DNA of 64,000 bases from Acidovorax radicis (GCF_020510705.1 NZ_CP075184.1:3286001-3350000); one strand, 5' to 3'; counted from the first letter of the stretch, positions 18,002 to 27,362 are shown. Notes: generated by a model from the letters alone, not told the origin. Made by a program: numbers and translations.

Positions 18002-19576
18002 TTAAACAAACAACCCCTTGTACTGATCCCGCAGCAAGTTCTTCTGCACCTTGCCCATGGTGTTGCGCGGCAGTTCCGCCACCACAAAACACTTCTTCGG
18101 AATCTTGAAATTGGCCAGCTGTGACTTGAGCTGGGCCACGATGGCATCGGGGTTCAGGCTGGCGCCGGGTTTGGCGATCACCACGGCCACGCCCACTTCG
18201 CCAAAGTCGGGGTGCGATACCCCCACCAGCGCGCTTTCAGCCACGCCGGGCATTTCGTTGATGTAACCCTCGATCTCTGCGGGGTAGACGTTGTAGCCGC
18301 CGCTGATGATCAGGTCTTTGCTGCGGCCCACGATGCTCACGTAGTCGCGCTCATCGAGCTTGCCCACGTCGCCGGTCTTGAACCAGCCGTCTTTGGTGAA
18401 CTCTTCGGCCGTCTTCTCGGGCATGCGCCAGTAGCCTTTGAACACATTGGGGCCCTGGACCTGGATGTTGCCGATCTCGCCCACGGGCAGGGGCTTGTTG
18501 GCGTCGTCCACCACACGCAGGCCCACCCCTGGCAGCGGGAAGCCCACCGTGGCGCCACGGCGCTCGCTCTGGCCCTTGTGGCGTGCATCGGCCGCATAGG
18601 GGTTGGAGGTGAGCATGATGGTCTCGCTCATGCCGTAGCGCTCCAGGATGGTGTGGCCGGTGCGTTGCTGCCATTCGGTGAAGGTCTCGATCAGCAGCGG
18701 CGCAGAGCCTGCGATGAACAGCCGCATGTTCTTCACTGCCTGCTTGTTCAGTGCGGGCTCGGCCAGCATGCGCACGTACAGCGTGGGCACGCCCATGAAC
18801 ACGGTGGCGCGGGGCATGGCGGCGATGACGGCCTTGGGGTCGAACTTGGCGAACCAGATCATCTTGCTGCCGTTGATGAGCGCGCCGTGGATGGCGACGA
18901 ACAGGCCGTGCACGTGGAAGATGGGCAGTGCGTGGATCAACACATCCCCACGGCCATCAGGCCCTCCGGTAGCCGTCCAGCCCCAATAGTCCTTGAGCAC
19001 CTGTGCATTGCTGAGCAGGTTGCCGTGCGTGAGCATGGCGCCCTTGCTGCGGCCCGTGGTGCCGCTGGTGTAGAGGATGGCGGCCAGGTCGTCGGCATGG
19101 CGCGCCACCGGAACATGCTCGTCCTTGTGGTGGGCTGCGCGCTCCAGCAGGCTGCCGGTGCGGTCATCGCCCAGCGTGAACACATGCTGCGTGCCCAGCG
19201 TGAAGGCGATCTTGCTCACCCAGCCAAAGTTGCCCGGTGTGCACACCACCACGGCGGGCTCGGCGTTACCGATGAAGTATTCGATCTCGGCGCTCTGGTA
19301 GGCGGTGTTGAGCGGCAAAAACACATAGCCCGCGCGCAGCGTGGCCAGGTACAGCACCATGGCTTCGACCGATTTCTCGACCTGCACGGCCACGCGGCTG
19401 CCCTCGGGCAGCTTCAGCGATGCGAGCAGGTTGGCCATGCGCGCACTGGCGCGGTCCAGGTCGTGCCAGGTGTAGAACAGGGGCGTGCCGTCGGGCGCGG
19501 TGGTCTCTACGGCCGTGCTGGCAAGGTCGGCAGGAAAGGCAGCGCGCAGGGCGCTGAAGAGGTTGTGTTGGCTCAT
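18002..19576 (-). CDS. matB: Malonyl-CoA synthetase (malonate-CoA ligase)
   Basis: A 524-residue AMP-forming acyl-CoA ligase. It activates malonate with ATP and CoA to malonyl-CoA. The ATP motif ILYTSGTTGRSKGAML (about residues 169-184), ERYGMSETIMLTSNPY and the C-terminal GWFKTGDVG / SKDLIISGGYNVYPAEIEGYI motifs are all present; the N-terminus with AVQVEKSVEAMVLYLATLRAG matches MatB proteins. It is the last gene of an operon that also encodes malonyl-CoA decarboxylase and a GntR regulator, which fixes the assignment better than the family alone. Confidence 0.9.
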   Translation of the reverse strand: MSQHNLFSALRAAFPADLASTAVETTAPDGTPLFYTWHDLDRASARMANLLASLKLPEGSRVAVQVEKSVEAMVLYLATLRAGYVFLPLNTAYQSAEIEYFIGNAEPAVVVCTPGNFGWVSKIAFTLGTQHVFTLGDDRTGSLLERAAHHKDEHVPVARHADDLAAILYTSGTTGRSKGAMLTHGNLLSNAQVLKDYWGWTATGGPDGRGDVLIHALPIFHVHGLFVAIHGALINGSKMIWFAKFDPKAVIAAMPRATVFMGVPTLYVRMLAEPALNKQAVKNMRLFIAGSAPLLIETFTEWQQRTGHTILERYGMSETIMLTSNPYAADARHKGQSERRGATVGFPLPGVGLRVVDDANKPLPVGEIGNIQVQGPNVFKGYWRMPEKTAEEFTKDGWFKTGDVGKLDERDYVSIVGRSKDLIISGGYNVYPAEIEGYINEMPGVAESALVGVSHPDFGEVGVAVVIAKPGASLNPDAIVAQLKSQLANFKIPKKCFVVAELPRNTMGKVQKNLLRDQYKGLFV

Positions 19577-19638
19577 GGCGTTTGACTGAGTGACAAGGTG
19601 ACAGTTTTGGGGGTGCGATGGCCGCGTGAGCGCGCCAT

Positions 19639-20457
19639 TCAGAACACGGGCGGGCGCTTGTCGAGAAACGCCGTAATGCCCTCTCGATGCTCCGCGCTAT
19701 CCGCATAGGCGTAGGGATCCGGCGGATTATTTACTATGTTTTTTATAGCATCTAGCGCTTTACCATAAATCGCTAGAGGCGCTTTTAATGCTCTAAATGT
19801 CTGTTTATTCATGCGGGCGGCCTGTGGCGCCAGGGTGGCAATGCGCAGCGCACTGCCCAGGGCCTCGATGGCGACCATCTCATCGGGCACCACGCGGCTC
19901 AGAAACCCGCGCGCCAGCATGTCCGGGGCGGCAAAGGTGGCGGCCTCCAGCAGCATCTGGCGTGCGGTCATCTCCCCTACCGCGCTGGCCACCAGTTGGG
20001 CCTCGCGTGGTGCCATGGGGAAACCCAGCTTGGCAATGGGCGCGCCAAACCGGGCCCCATGGGCAGCGATGCGGATGTCGCAGCAGCTGGCGATCTCGAC
20101 ACCCGCGCCCATGCAGGCACCGGTGATGTGCGCGACGATGGGCACATCACACTCCAGCATGGCGTTCAGGCCGCCCCAGACGTCCCGCTCATGAAAGTCG
20201 CGCAGCGCAGCGGCGTCAAAACGGAATGCGGGGTATTCGGAGATATCGCCCCCCGCGCAGAACGCCCCGCCCTCGCCTTCGATCAGCACGCAGCGCACAT
20301 CAGCGCTGCGCTGGATGCCGTCAAACACCTCGCGCAGCTGGCGCCACATGGCGCGTGACATGGCGTTCAAGCGCCCGGTGTGGCGCAGGGTGACCCGCAC
20401 CACACCGGCGTCGCCCGCCTCCCCTGCGGCGCGTGCCGCCACCACTTCAGCGACCAT
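19639..20457 (-). CDS. Enoyl-CoA hydratase/isomerase family protein carrying an in-frame repeat
   Basis: A 272-residue crotonase-family protein. The oxyanion-hole regions CVLIEGEGGAFCAGGDISEY and HITGACMGAGVEIASCCDIR are present, and the end DSAEHREGITAFLDKRPPVF is typical. Near residues 220-242 the chain reads ALKAPLAIYGKALDAIKNIV, which is the translation of a dispersed palindromic repeat (19735-19790). The insertion keeps the frame and falls in the C-terminal helical part, away from the active site. Its role in a malonate operon is unclear; it is tightly placed between tctC and matB. Confidence 0.85.
   Translation of the reverse strand: MVAEVVAARAAGEAGDAGVVRVTLRHTGRLNAMSRAMWRQLREVFDGIQRSADVRCVLIEGEGGAFCAGGDISEYPAFRFDAAALRDFHERDVWGGLNAMLECDVPIVAHITGACMGAGVEIASCCDIRIAAHGARFGAPIAKLGFPMAPREAQLVASAVGEMTARQMLLEAATFAAPDMLARGFLSRVVPDEMVAIEALGSALRIATLAPQAARMNKQTFRALKAPLAIYGKALDAIKNIVNNPPDPYAYADSAEHREGITAFLDKRPPVF
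19735..19790. repeat. Dispersed palindromic repeat inside a coding gene, copy 3
   Basis: ATAGCATCTAGCGCTTTACC and AAATCGCTAGAGGCGCTTTT belong to the same repeat family found between genes. Here it is within the enoyl-CoA hydratase gene and is read through in frame as about 18 codons. Confidence 0.75.
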
Positions 20458-20460
20458 TTG

Positions 20461-21477
20461 TCAGTCCAGTTTTGCGCCTGATGCCTTGACCACGGCCGCC
20501 CAGCGCTTGACCTCGCTGCTGACCATGGCGGCGAACTGTGGCTGCGTCATGCCGCCGTATTCGGCCCCGTTGCTCGCCCAGATGGTTTTGAGTTCTTCCG
20601 AAGCACCGAGCTTGCGCACCTCGTCCACGATGCGTGCCTGCACGTCGGCAGGCGTGCCCTTGGGCGCCCACAGGCCATACCAGGTGGTGACGGTGTAGTC
20701 GGGCAGGCCGACCTCGGCCGCGCAGGGCACGTCCGGGAACGCCGGGTTGCGCTTGGTGCCCGAGACCATGAGTGCCTTGATGCGCCCGGCCTTGATGTGC
20801 GTGGCCGACGAACCCAGGCCGTCAAACATCATGTCGACCTGGCCACCGATCAAATCCTGCAGCGCCGGGCCCGCACCCCGGTAGGGGATATGGGTGATGA
20901 AGACATTGGCCTGCTGCTTGAACAGCTCACCCGCCAGATGGTGCGATGTGCCCGCGCCCGCCGAGCCGTAATTGAGCTTGCCCGGATTGCGCTTCACATG
21001 GTCCATGAACTGCTTGAAGTTCGTCACGGGCACGGCCTTGGGGTTGATCACCAAGACCTGTGGCACGTTGGCCAGCAAGAACAGCGGAATGAAGTCCTTT
21101 TCAAGGTCGTAGTCGAGCTTGGGGTACATCGACGGGGCGATGGCGTGGTGCACCGCGCCCATGAACAGTGTGTAGCCATCGGGGTGTGCCTTGGCGGCAT
21201 AGCTTGCGCCCACCGTGCCCCCGGCCCCGCCCCGGTTGTCGATGATCAGCGTCTTGCCCGTGGCCTTGGAAAACTGCGCCGCCAGCGGCCGCGCAAAGGC
21301 ATCGGTCCCACCGCCAGCGGGGAACGGCACCACCAGATTGACCGGCTTGGTGGGCCATGCCGAGGCCTGCGCCAGAGCGCTGCCGCCTGGCAACCCCAGC
21401 CCTGCCGCTGCAGCACCCAACAGCACACTGCGGCGTTGCATCAGCGCTCGTTCGTTGATTCGCAGGTTGTCTTTCAT
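20461..21477 (-). CDS. Tripartite tricarboxylate transporter-type (Bug/TctC) substrate-binding protein
   Basis: A 338-residue exported binding protein. A signal sequence (RRSVLLGAAAAGLGLPGG, cleavage after ALAQA) precedes the Bug-family start WPTKPVNLVVPFPAGGGTDA; LIIDNRGGAGGTVGASYAAKAHPDGYTLFMG is the second conserved region. The start at 21477 has a strong ribosome site (GGAGACAAGGAA). No TctA/TctB membrane genes are nearby, the usual state for Bug proteins. Its place between the decarboxylase and synthetase genes suggests that it captures malonate or a related dicarboxylate. Confidence 0.9.
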   Translation of the reverse strand: MKDNLRINERALMQRRSVLLGAAAAGLGLPGGSALAQASAWPTKPVNLVVPFPAGGGTDAFARPLAAQFSKATGKTLIIDNRGGAGGTVGASYAAKAHPDGYTLFMGAVHHAIAPSMYPKLDYDLEKDFIPLFLLANVPQVLVINPKAVPVTNFKQFMDHVKRNPGKLNYGSAGAGTSHHLAGELFKQQANVFITHIPYRGAGPALQDLIGGQVDMMFDGLGSSATHIKAGRIKALMVSGTKRNPAFPDVPCAAEVGLPDYTVTTWYGLWAPKGTPADVQARIVDEVRKLGASEELKTIWASNGAEYGGMTQPQFAAMVSSEVKRWAAVVKASGAKLD

Positions 21478-21770
21478 TTCCTTGTCTCCTCTTGTCGTTG
21501 TAAAAAGGGAAATTGGCATTTGTGGTGCCACGCATGGGCCATTCACTGTTCGCTTTTTTGCCATGTGCCCGCTGTCACCTGTTTTTTACCAGAAGCGGGG
21601 GCTCGAAAGCCCCACGTTCTGCACGGACAGGTTCACCGTTTCCTCCACCACAGGCCTGCGCGCCGATGGGCCTGTCAGCCCATCGGCCCTGGGCCGTCGG
21701 TTAAAACTGCCACACCACCCCGATACGCCAAAGCCGCCGCAAGCGCCTTTGAACAGGCTCTTAGCCATCG
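21478..21770. other. Intergenic region with two hairpins in the malonate operon
   Basis: About 290 bp between the decarboxylase and tctC genes. It holds GGGGCT-cgaa-AGCCCC (21598-21613) and GCCGATGGGC-ctgtca-GCCCATCGGC (21662-21687). Neither has a U-run on the minus strand, so they may be mRNA-stability or processing elements separating the upstream and downstream halves of the operon. Confidence 0.55.
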
Positions 21771-23336
21771 TTAGTCGCGGCAAAGGCTGTCGATGTCCCC
21801 CGACACCGGCACCTTGCCCTGGGCCAGCAAACTGCGGTGCTTGTCGATGCGTTTGAGGTCATACAGATAGTTCACCATCAACCCATAGGACTGCTTTTGC
21901 GCCTTGGACGAAGGGTCTCCGGCCCAGTTGAGCCGCTCCACCCGGGCGCCGTTGCCCAGATGGAATCGGGCCACGGGGTCCACAGGTTTGCCTTCGTGCA
22001 ACTCGCGGCCAAGGTAATAGGCGGCACATTCCAGCAGCATCTGGCGCACCGGCGACTTGGCATCCAGCTCATGCACCTTGTCGATGGCCGCCAGCAAGTG
22101 CGTGGCCTGTGGCGGCTCAAAACCCACGGCGCGGCCCAACTCAGCGCGGCGCTTGTCGTCCAGTCGCCCCAGCATGGCTTGCGCGTTTTTGACCAGCCAC
22201 GACCGAAACCCCGGGATCGGTGACAGCGTGGCGAAGGTGCGCAGACGGGGGAACTCTGCCGTAAGCGTCTCCACCACATGTTTGATGAGCGAGTCGCCAA
22301 AACTCACGCCGCGCAAGCCAGTTTGCGTGTTGCTGATCGAATAAAAAATGGCCGTGGTGGCCCGGCCCAGGTCAGCCGGTGCGGCGGCCTCGTCCAGCAG
22401 CGGGGTGATGCTGGACGAAATCTTGTCCACCAGCGCCACCTCCACAAAGATGAGCGGTTCGTTGGGCAACCGGGGGTGAAAGAACCCATAGCAGCGGCGG
22501 TCACTGTCGAGCCGGTTTTTCAGATCGGCCCAGCTGCGGATGTCGTGCACGGCTTCGTATTTGATGAGTTTTTCGATCAACGAAGCGGGCGAATCCCACG
22601 ACAAGCGCTGCAGCTCCAAAAATGCCACATCAAACCAGGTGGAAAACAGGTGCTCCAGCTCTGCGTCAAGCGCGAGCAGGCGCTTGTCGGCCTTGAGCAA
22701 AGGCAAAAGCTCAGCGCGCATGTCCACCAAAAACCGCATGCCCTGCGGGAACGCGGAGAACCGCTGCAACAGACGCGTGCGCGGTGACACCAGCGCACGG
22801 CGCAGGCCGATCTCTGCCTGACCTTCTTCGGCCGTGCCCGCTGCGGCCTCGTAGCGCTGGCGGGCCGATTTGAACTGCGACGCGTCGGGGGCGAATTGCT
22901 CACACATCAGCAGCCACATGTCGCGCCGCGCTTCGGGCTCGGCCTTGGCATACCAGTCGGCCACCACCTGGGCGCGTCGCCCGCCTTCGACTTCGCTCAC
23001 CTGCGGCGCCACCACTTCTTGCAAGTCGGCCAGCAGACGGCGCAGTGCGCGCGGCGACAGCGACTCTTGCCCACGCCGCAGCGTGGCCTGCAAGCGGTCG
23101 TGGGTGGAGCGTGGCGGCACCACTTTGGCCACCACGTCGGTGACCGACTTGTCGAGCGCGCCTTTGACGGCTTTGTCTCCGGCCTTGTCTGCGCCCTTAT
23201 CGGCCGCCTTGTCACCCGACTTATCGCCCGCTTTGTCGCCCCCTTTTTCGGAGAGGGCCTTGCCAGCGGTGGGCGTGGCAGCGCGCAGACGTGAAACGCT
23301 GCGGGAAATCCATTCAGGGGTGGTGGCGTTCATCAT
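21771..23336 (-). CDS. matA: Malonyl-CoA decarboxylase
   Basis: A 521-residue malonyl-CoA decarboxylase, releasing acetyl-CoA and CO2 from malonyl-CoA. The all-helical N-terminal half leads into the catalytic domain with CYGFFHPRLPNEPLIFVEVAL, TAIFYSISNTQTGLRGVSFG and FATLSPIPGFRSWL; the His-Pro and Ser/Tyr residues of the family are in these stretches. Residues 33-55 are an unusual sixfold tetrapeptide run of the form GDKA/GDKS/ADKG. The start overlaps the matR-like stop by four bases (ATGA). Confidence 0.93.
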   Translation of the reverse strand: MMNATTPEWISRSVSRLRAATPTAGKALSEKGGDKAGDKSGDKAADKGADKAGDKAVKGALDKSVTDVVAKVVPPRSTHDRLQATLRRGQESLSPRALRRLLADLQEVVAPQVSEVEGGRRAQVVADWYAKAEPEARRDMWLLMCEQFAPDASQFKSARQRYEAAAGTAEEGQAEIGLRRALVSPRTRLLQRFSAFPQGMRFLVDMRAELLPLLKADKRLLALDAELEHLFSTWFDVAFLELQRLSWDSPASLIEKLIKYEAVHDIRSWADLKNRLDSDRRCYGFFHPRLPNEPLIFVEVALVDKISSSITPLLDEAAAPADLGRATTAIFYSISNTQTGLRGVSFGDSLIKHVVETLTAEFPRLRTFATLSPIPGFRSWLVKNAQAMLGRLDDKRRAELGRAVGFEPPQATHLLAAIDKVHELDAKSPVRQMLLECAAYYLGRELHEGKPVDPVARFHLGNGARVERLNWAGDPSSKAQKQSYGLMVNYLYDLKRIDKHRSLLAQGKVPVSGDIDSLCRD

Positions 23337-24001
23337 CGGGTCAACCTCGACTGGTGGTTGCGGGCAACGTCGCGCAGCGCATCGCGCTGGCGCAAAAGGT
23401 GGGTGCGCATGGACTCTTCGGCGGCATCGCTATCGCGGGCCTTGAGTGCGGCAAACACAGCCAGGTGCTCAGCCAGGCTTTGTTGCAGGCGGCCCGGCAC
23501 CTGCAGCGTCTGCAGACGCGCCAGGCGCAGTATCTTGCGCAAATCAGCGATCACCTGGGCCAGCCAGCGGTTGTCCGCCAGGGTGATGAAGGCCTCGTGG
23601 ATGGCGTAGTTGGCTTCGTAGTAGTCGGTGATGCGGCCGTCGTCGGCGCACTGCTGCAGTTGCTGGTGCAGCACTTCCAGTGCCGCCACATCGGCATCCC
23701 CCGCCTTGAGGGTGGCTTCGTAGGCCGCACGGCCTTCCAGAAGGGCAATGACGGGGAACAGGTCATCCAGATCCCGCTCGGTGACCTGGGCCACAAAACA
23801 GCCGCGCCGCGGCTCATGGCGCAGCAGCCCCTCAGCCACCAGCACCTTCAAGGCCTCGCGCAGCGGTGTGCGCGAGATCGCCAGGCGCTCGCACAGCGCG
23901 GCCTCGTCAAGAAAGCCACCAGGCGGCAAGGCGCCCGCAAAGATCTGCTCGCGCAGCCGCGAGGCCACTTCATCGTGCAGTGAATTCGAAACGGGACGCA
24001 T
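23333..24001 (-). CDS. GntR-family regulator, FadR/FCD type (MatR-like)
   Basis: A 222-residue GntR regulator: winged helix-turn-helix with SLHDEVASRLREQIFAGALPPGG and ISRTPLREALKVLVAEGLL, then an all-helical FCD effector domain with metal-ligand type residues (NYAIHEAFI, LAEHLAVFAAL). It is first in the malonate operon and coupled to the decarboxylase gene, as in rhizobial matRABC, so it most likely senses malonate or malonyl-CoA. The ATG at 24001 is chosen over an upstream GTG-type start because it begins right at the DNA-binding domain (MRPVSNSLHDE). Confidence 0.88.
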   Translation of the reverse strand: MRPVSNSLHDEVASRLREQIFAGALPPGGFLDEAALCERLAISRTPLREALKVLVAEGLLRHEPRRGCFVAQVTERDLDDLFPVIALLEGRAAYEATLKAGDADVAALEVLHQQLQQCADDGRITDYYEANYAIHEAFITLADNRWLAQVIADLRKILRLARLQTLQVPGRLQQSLAEHLAVFAALKARDSDAAEESMRTHLLRQRDALRDVARNHQSRLTR

Positions 24002-24291
24002 GGCGAGAAGGACTCCAGGATCAACGAACACAAACTCGGACCATCACGAATTGATCACAAAGCAACGTCAACAGTTGGTTACTGTGCACATTGTTTGCGC
24101 ATATGCGTAATTTCCCATAATTATCAAAATATACAAGGGACTAACCCTTAGTTTTGGCGGTCTGGGAGACAAAACAGGCCGCGCTTATGCCAAATCCCCA
24201 CACCGAGCGTTCACCGCACGCGCCAAACCCGGCTCGCCCTGTGCCCACCGTGTTGGAGCGCTGCAATCCAAGCCCCACCCTCAGCGCAGGT
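24002..24291. promoter_or_regulatory. Upstream region of the malonate operon
   Basis: About 290 bp, AT-richer than the neighbours. It contains the perfect palindrome CGCATATGCG (24098-24107) within TTTGCGCATATGCGTAA, about 97 bp before the regulator ATG, and AT-rich blocks at 24110-24140. It must carry the promoter and probably an operator for the GntR regulator; the exact site is not certain. Confidence 0.45.
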
Positions 24292-25209
24292 TCATTGCAC
24301 TTGCGCAAACCCCTGCACCAGGTGATCGATCCAGACGCGCAGTTTGGCGGGCACAAAGCGGTTGGGCGGGTACAGCAACCAGGCGGTGCCTGCGTACGAC
24401 GTCTTGTGCTGCCAGTCGCTCAGCACCGGCACGAGGTCGCCACGCTCCAGGGCGGCGCGCGCTGCGAAGCCCGGCAGGCTGGCAATGCCCAGATGGTTCA
24501 GCGCCGCCTCCAGCCGCACCTCACTGTGGTTGGCCACGTAGCGCCCCCTGACGGCCACGGTCACCTCTTCGCCTGCGCACTCAAAGCGCCAGTGCCGATC
24601 GCGGTCGTCTTCCCCCAGGTAAATACAGGCGTGTTGCCCCAACTCCCGCGGGTGCTGCGGATGCCCGTGTTCGGCCAGATAGCGCGGACTGGCGCATAGC
24701 CGGTGGCACAACGTGGCCAGCGGGCGCCCCGCCAGGCCGGGGGGTGGCGTGTCGGTGACACGCAGGGCCAGGTCGATGGATTCTTCGTACAGGTCCACCG
24801 TGCGGTCGGTAATGACCAGTTGCACATCCACCTGGGGGTACTTTTGCAGAAACGAAAGCGCGAGCGGATGCACCAGTTGGCGACCCACCGCCTTGGGCAT
24901 GCTCATGCGCACCAGGCCAGCGGGCGCTGCAGAGTGGGTGTCGCTCAGCGCCCACACCTCGCGCGCAGAAGCCACCATGGCCTGGCAACGGTTGTAAGCA
25001 GCAGCGCCTGCATCGGTCAGCCTGAACTTGCGCGTGGTGCGCTCCAGCAAGCGAACACGCAGCGCGGTTTCCAACCGGGCGACCTGTCGGCTGACGGCCG
25101 ACGGAGTGATTCCAAGCTGCCGGGCCGCTGCCGAGAAGCCGCCAGCGTCCACCACACAGGCAAACACGGCCATGTCCGTCAAATTGCTCAGAGACTGATT
25201 AATGTTCAT
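24292..25209 (-). CDS. LysR-family transcriptional regulator
   Basis: A 305-residue LysR regulator. It starts MNINQSLSNLTDMAVFACVV; the helix-turn-helix reads GGFSAAARQLGITPSAVSRQVARLE. The effector domain has the usual family length. An upstream extension of the frame to 25401 lacks family likeness and was rejected. It is divergent from the EamA-type exporter gene, which it probably controls. Confidence 0.9.
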   Translation of the reverse strand: MNINQSLSNLTDMAVFACVVDAGGFSAAARQLGITPSAVSRQVARLETALRVRLLERTTRKFRLTDAGAAAYNRCQAMVASAREVWALSDTHSAAPAGLVRMSMPKAVGRQLVHPLALSFLQKYPQVDVQLVITDRTVDLYEESIDLALRVTDTPPPGLAGRPLATLCHRLCASPRYLAEHGHPQHPRELGQHACIYLGEDDRDRHWRFECAGEEVTVAVRGRYVANHSEVRLEAALNHLGIASLPGFAARAALERGDLVPVLSDWQHKTSYAGTAWLLYPPNRFVPAKLRVWIDHLVQGFAQVQ

Positions 25210-25358
25210 TTGGAACAAATCCTGTTCGATTAAGGCAATTATTACAGCCACTGCGCAAATCAATAATTGCAAGCTGCCCGCCAAGCTCCCTGCGGCCTTA
25301 CAGCGTCTTGGCCTGCCCGCGCCACCGTGCGCCTCCTGCACCAGCCCATGCCCATCCC

Positions 25359-26312
25359 ATGCCACCCACTCCCTCCTCCATGCCTGCACACAACCTCTCA
25401 CGCTTCGCTGACGGCGCCACGAGCCACCCCATGGCGCCCCGCCTGCCCGACCTGGCCATGCTGCTGGTCGCAGCGGTCTGGGGCACCAGCTATGGAGTGG
25501 CCAAAGGGGCGCTGGTGTTCTACCCGGTGCTGGGGTTTCTGGCCGTTCGGTTCCTGCTGACCTTTATGGTGTTGTTGCCTGCGCTGCTGCGCACCGATGC
25601 AACAGGCCGCCGGAACGCGCTGTGGGCCGGGTTGCCCTTGGGCGTGCTGATGCTTGGCATCTTTTTGTGTGAGACCTTTGGCCTTTCCATGACATCGGCC
25701 AGCAATGCCGCATTCCTCATCAGCCTGTGTGTCGTGTTCACGCCGTTTGCTGAATGGTGGCTGCTGCGCCAACGGCCTGCCCGCGCCATGTTCGTTGTTG
25801 CCAGCGTGTCACTGCTGGGGGCCGCGTTGCTCAGTGGGGGTTATTCGGGCCATTGGGGCTGGGGCGATGCCCTCATGGTCGCGGCGGCAGTGTTGCGGGC
25901 CATCACCGTGTGCCAGACCACACAACGCACCCGCAGCCGCCACGTCCCGGTGCAGGCGCTTACGGCAGTGCAGGCGGGTGTGATCGGGCTGGGCAGCTTG
26001 CTGCTGGCGCTGGCCCAGCCGGGTTCGCTGCCACCGCTACCGTCCCTCACCCACGCCAGCGCGTTCTGGTGGGCCTGCGTCTATCTGGTCCTGGGGTGTA
26101 CGGTCTTCGCATTCGTGGCGCAGAACTGGGCACTGCGCCACAGCACGCCCACCCGCGTGAGTGTGCTCACCAGCAGCGAACCCGCCTTTGGCGCGCTGTT
26201 TGCGGTGTTTTGGTTGGGTGAGAACCTCAGCGCCACGGCCTGGGCAGGGGGCGCGCTCATCGTGGTGGCGGCCCTGTGGTCGATGGCGGTGCGCGCAGGT
26301 TCGCAGCGCTAA
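25359..26312 (+). CDS. DMT-superfamily EamA-type transporter
   Basis: A ~317-residue membrane protein with about ten helices in two EamA repeats (DLAMLLVAAVWGTSYGVAKGAL in the first half; TPTRVSVLTSSEPAFGALFAVFWLGE in the second). EamA proteins usually export amino acids, amines or other metabolites. The start is either ATG at 25359 or at 25380. Divergent from a LysR gene, a common exporter-regulator pair. Confidence 0.87.
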   Translation: MPPTPSSMPAHNLSRFADGATSHPMAPRLPDLAMLLVAAVWGTSYGVAKGALVFYPVLGFLAVRFLLTFMVLLPALLRTDATGRRNALWAGLPLGVLMLGIFLCETFGLSMTSASNAAFLISLCVVFTPFAEWWLLRQRPARAMFVVASVSLLGAALLSGGYSGHWGWGDALMVAAAVLRAITVCQTTQRTRSRHVPVQALTAVQAGVIGLGSLLLALAQPGSLPPLPSLTHASAFWWACVYLVLGCTVFAFVAQNWALRHSTPTRVSVLTSSEPAFGALFAVFWLGENLSATAWAGGALIVVAALWSMAVRAGSQR

Positions 26313-26361
26313 GCCCAAGGCCGGGGCACGTTGGCCTTGCCTCGCACGCGTCGTCCACTAC

Positions 26362-26410
26362 CATTTTTATAGCTGCTGGCGCTTATGAATCAAGCGCTAG
26401 CAGCCAATTT
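26362..26410. repeat. Dispersed palindromic repeat, copy 4
   Basis: TTTTTATAGCTGCTGGCGCT and TCAAGCGCTAGCAGCCAATT form one of the best-preserved palindromes in the family. It lies between the convergent EamA and lgt genes and touches the lgt stop codon. Confidence 0.8.
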
Positions 26411-27237
26411 CACTTAAAAGCAGCTTGACGCGCAGGCTGGCGCTGCGCCCAGAGCCACAGCAACACACCGCCCACGATCATGGGCAGGCACAACCATTGC
26501 CCCATGCTCATGCCCAGCGACAGGATGCCCAGGAACGCGTCCGGCTCGCGGAAATATTCGGCGATGAAGCGAAAGCAGCCATACCCCACAAGAAACGCCG
26601 CCGCCACTTGGCCCTGGCGCCGCTCTTTGCGTGCGTAAAGCCACAGCAAAATGAAAAGCAGCAGGCCTTCCATGAGGAACTGGTACACCTGCGAGGGGTG
26701 GCGCGGCTGCATCGAGCCACTTTGCGCGAAGACCATGCCCCACGGCAGATCGGGGCTGGAAAAACGCCCCCACAACTCGCCATTGATGAAGTTGCCTACC
26801 CGCCCTGCGGCCAGCCCTGTGGGCACGCAAGGGGCCACGAAGTCTGCCACCTGCAGCCACGGCCGTTTGCGCGAGCGCGCAAACCACACCATGGCAACGA
26901 TCACACCCAGCAGCCCGCCGTGAAACGACATACCGCCCTGCCACACGGCAAAAATCTCCAGCGGGTGGCTGAGGTAATAACCGGGTTTGTAGAACAGGCA
27001 GTAGCCGATGCGCCCGCCCGCCACCACACCAGCCACGCCCAGAAAGAGGATGTCTTCCACATCCTTGCGCGACCACGCACCGGGGCCGGTAATGGAGGCA
27101 AAGGGCTCATGGCGCAGGCGGCGAATGCCCAAAAACATGAACAAGCCAAAAGCGGCCAGATAAGTCAGGCCATACCAGTGCACGGCCAGCGGGCCGATCT
27201 GCAGGGCAATGGGATCGATGTGGGGATAGGTCAGCAT
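26410..27237 (-). CDS. lgt: Prolipoprotein diacylglyceryl transferase
   Basis: A 275-residue integral membrane enzyme that moves a diacylglyceryl group from phosphatidylglycerol to the lipobox cysteine of prolipoproteins. About seven helices, the Lgt signature around [14 protein letters not shown] (conserved Arg, Asn and Glu), and [12 protein letters not shown] are visible. The start [12 protein letters not shown] is chosen because it is the family N-terminus; an upstream extension was rejected. The gene is followed by copy 4 of the repeat. Confidence 0.95.
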   Translation of the reverse strand: MLTYPHIDPIALQIGPLAVHWYGLTYLAAFGLFMFLGIRRLRHEPFASITGPGAWSRKDVEDILFLGVAGVVAGGRIGYCLFYKPGYYLSHPLEIFAVWQGGMSFHGGLLGVIVAMVWFARSRKRPWLQVADFVAPCVPTGLAAGRVGNFINGELWGRFSSPDLPWGMVFAQSGSMQPRHPSQVYQFLMEGLLLFILLWLYARKERRQGQVAAAFLVGYGCFRFIAEYFREPDAFLGILSLGMSMGQWLCLPMIVGGVLLWLWAQRQPARQAAFK

Positions 27238-27329
27238 GGTGGGCGGTATTGTGCCCGGCATGGCACGACGGGGCGTGAACCGGGGCGGTAATGCCTGGCA
27301 ATTACAAGGAAAATTACCCCGCAGCGCAT

Positions 27330-27362
27330 GTGTACCAATCGCTTCAAGCTATCAAAAACAGA
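27330..27362. repeat. Half copy of the dispersed repeat
   Basis: AATCGCTTCAAGCTATCAAA looks like only the right arm and tail of the dispersed repeat. It lies between lgt and the ilvD terminator. Confidence 0.4.
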
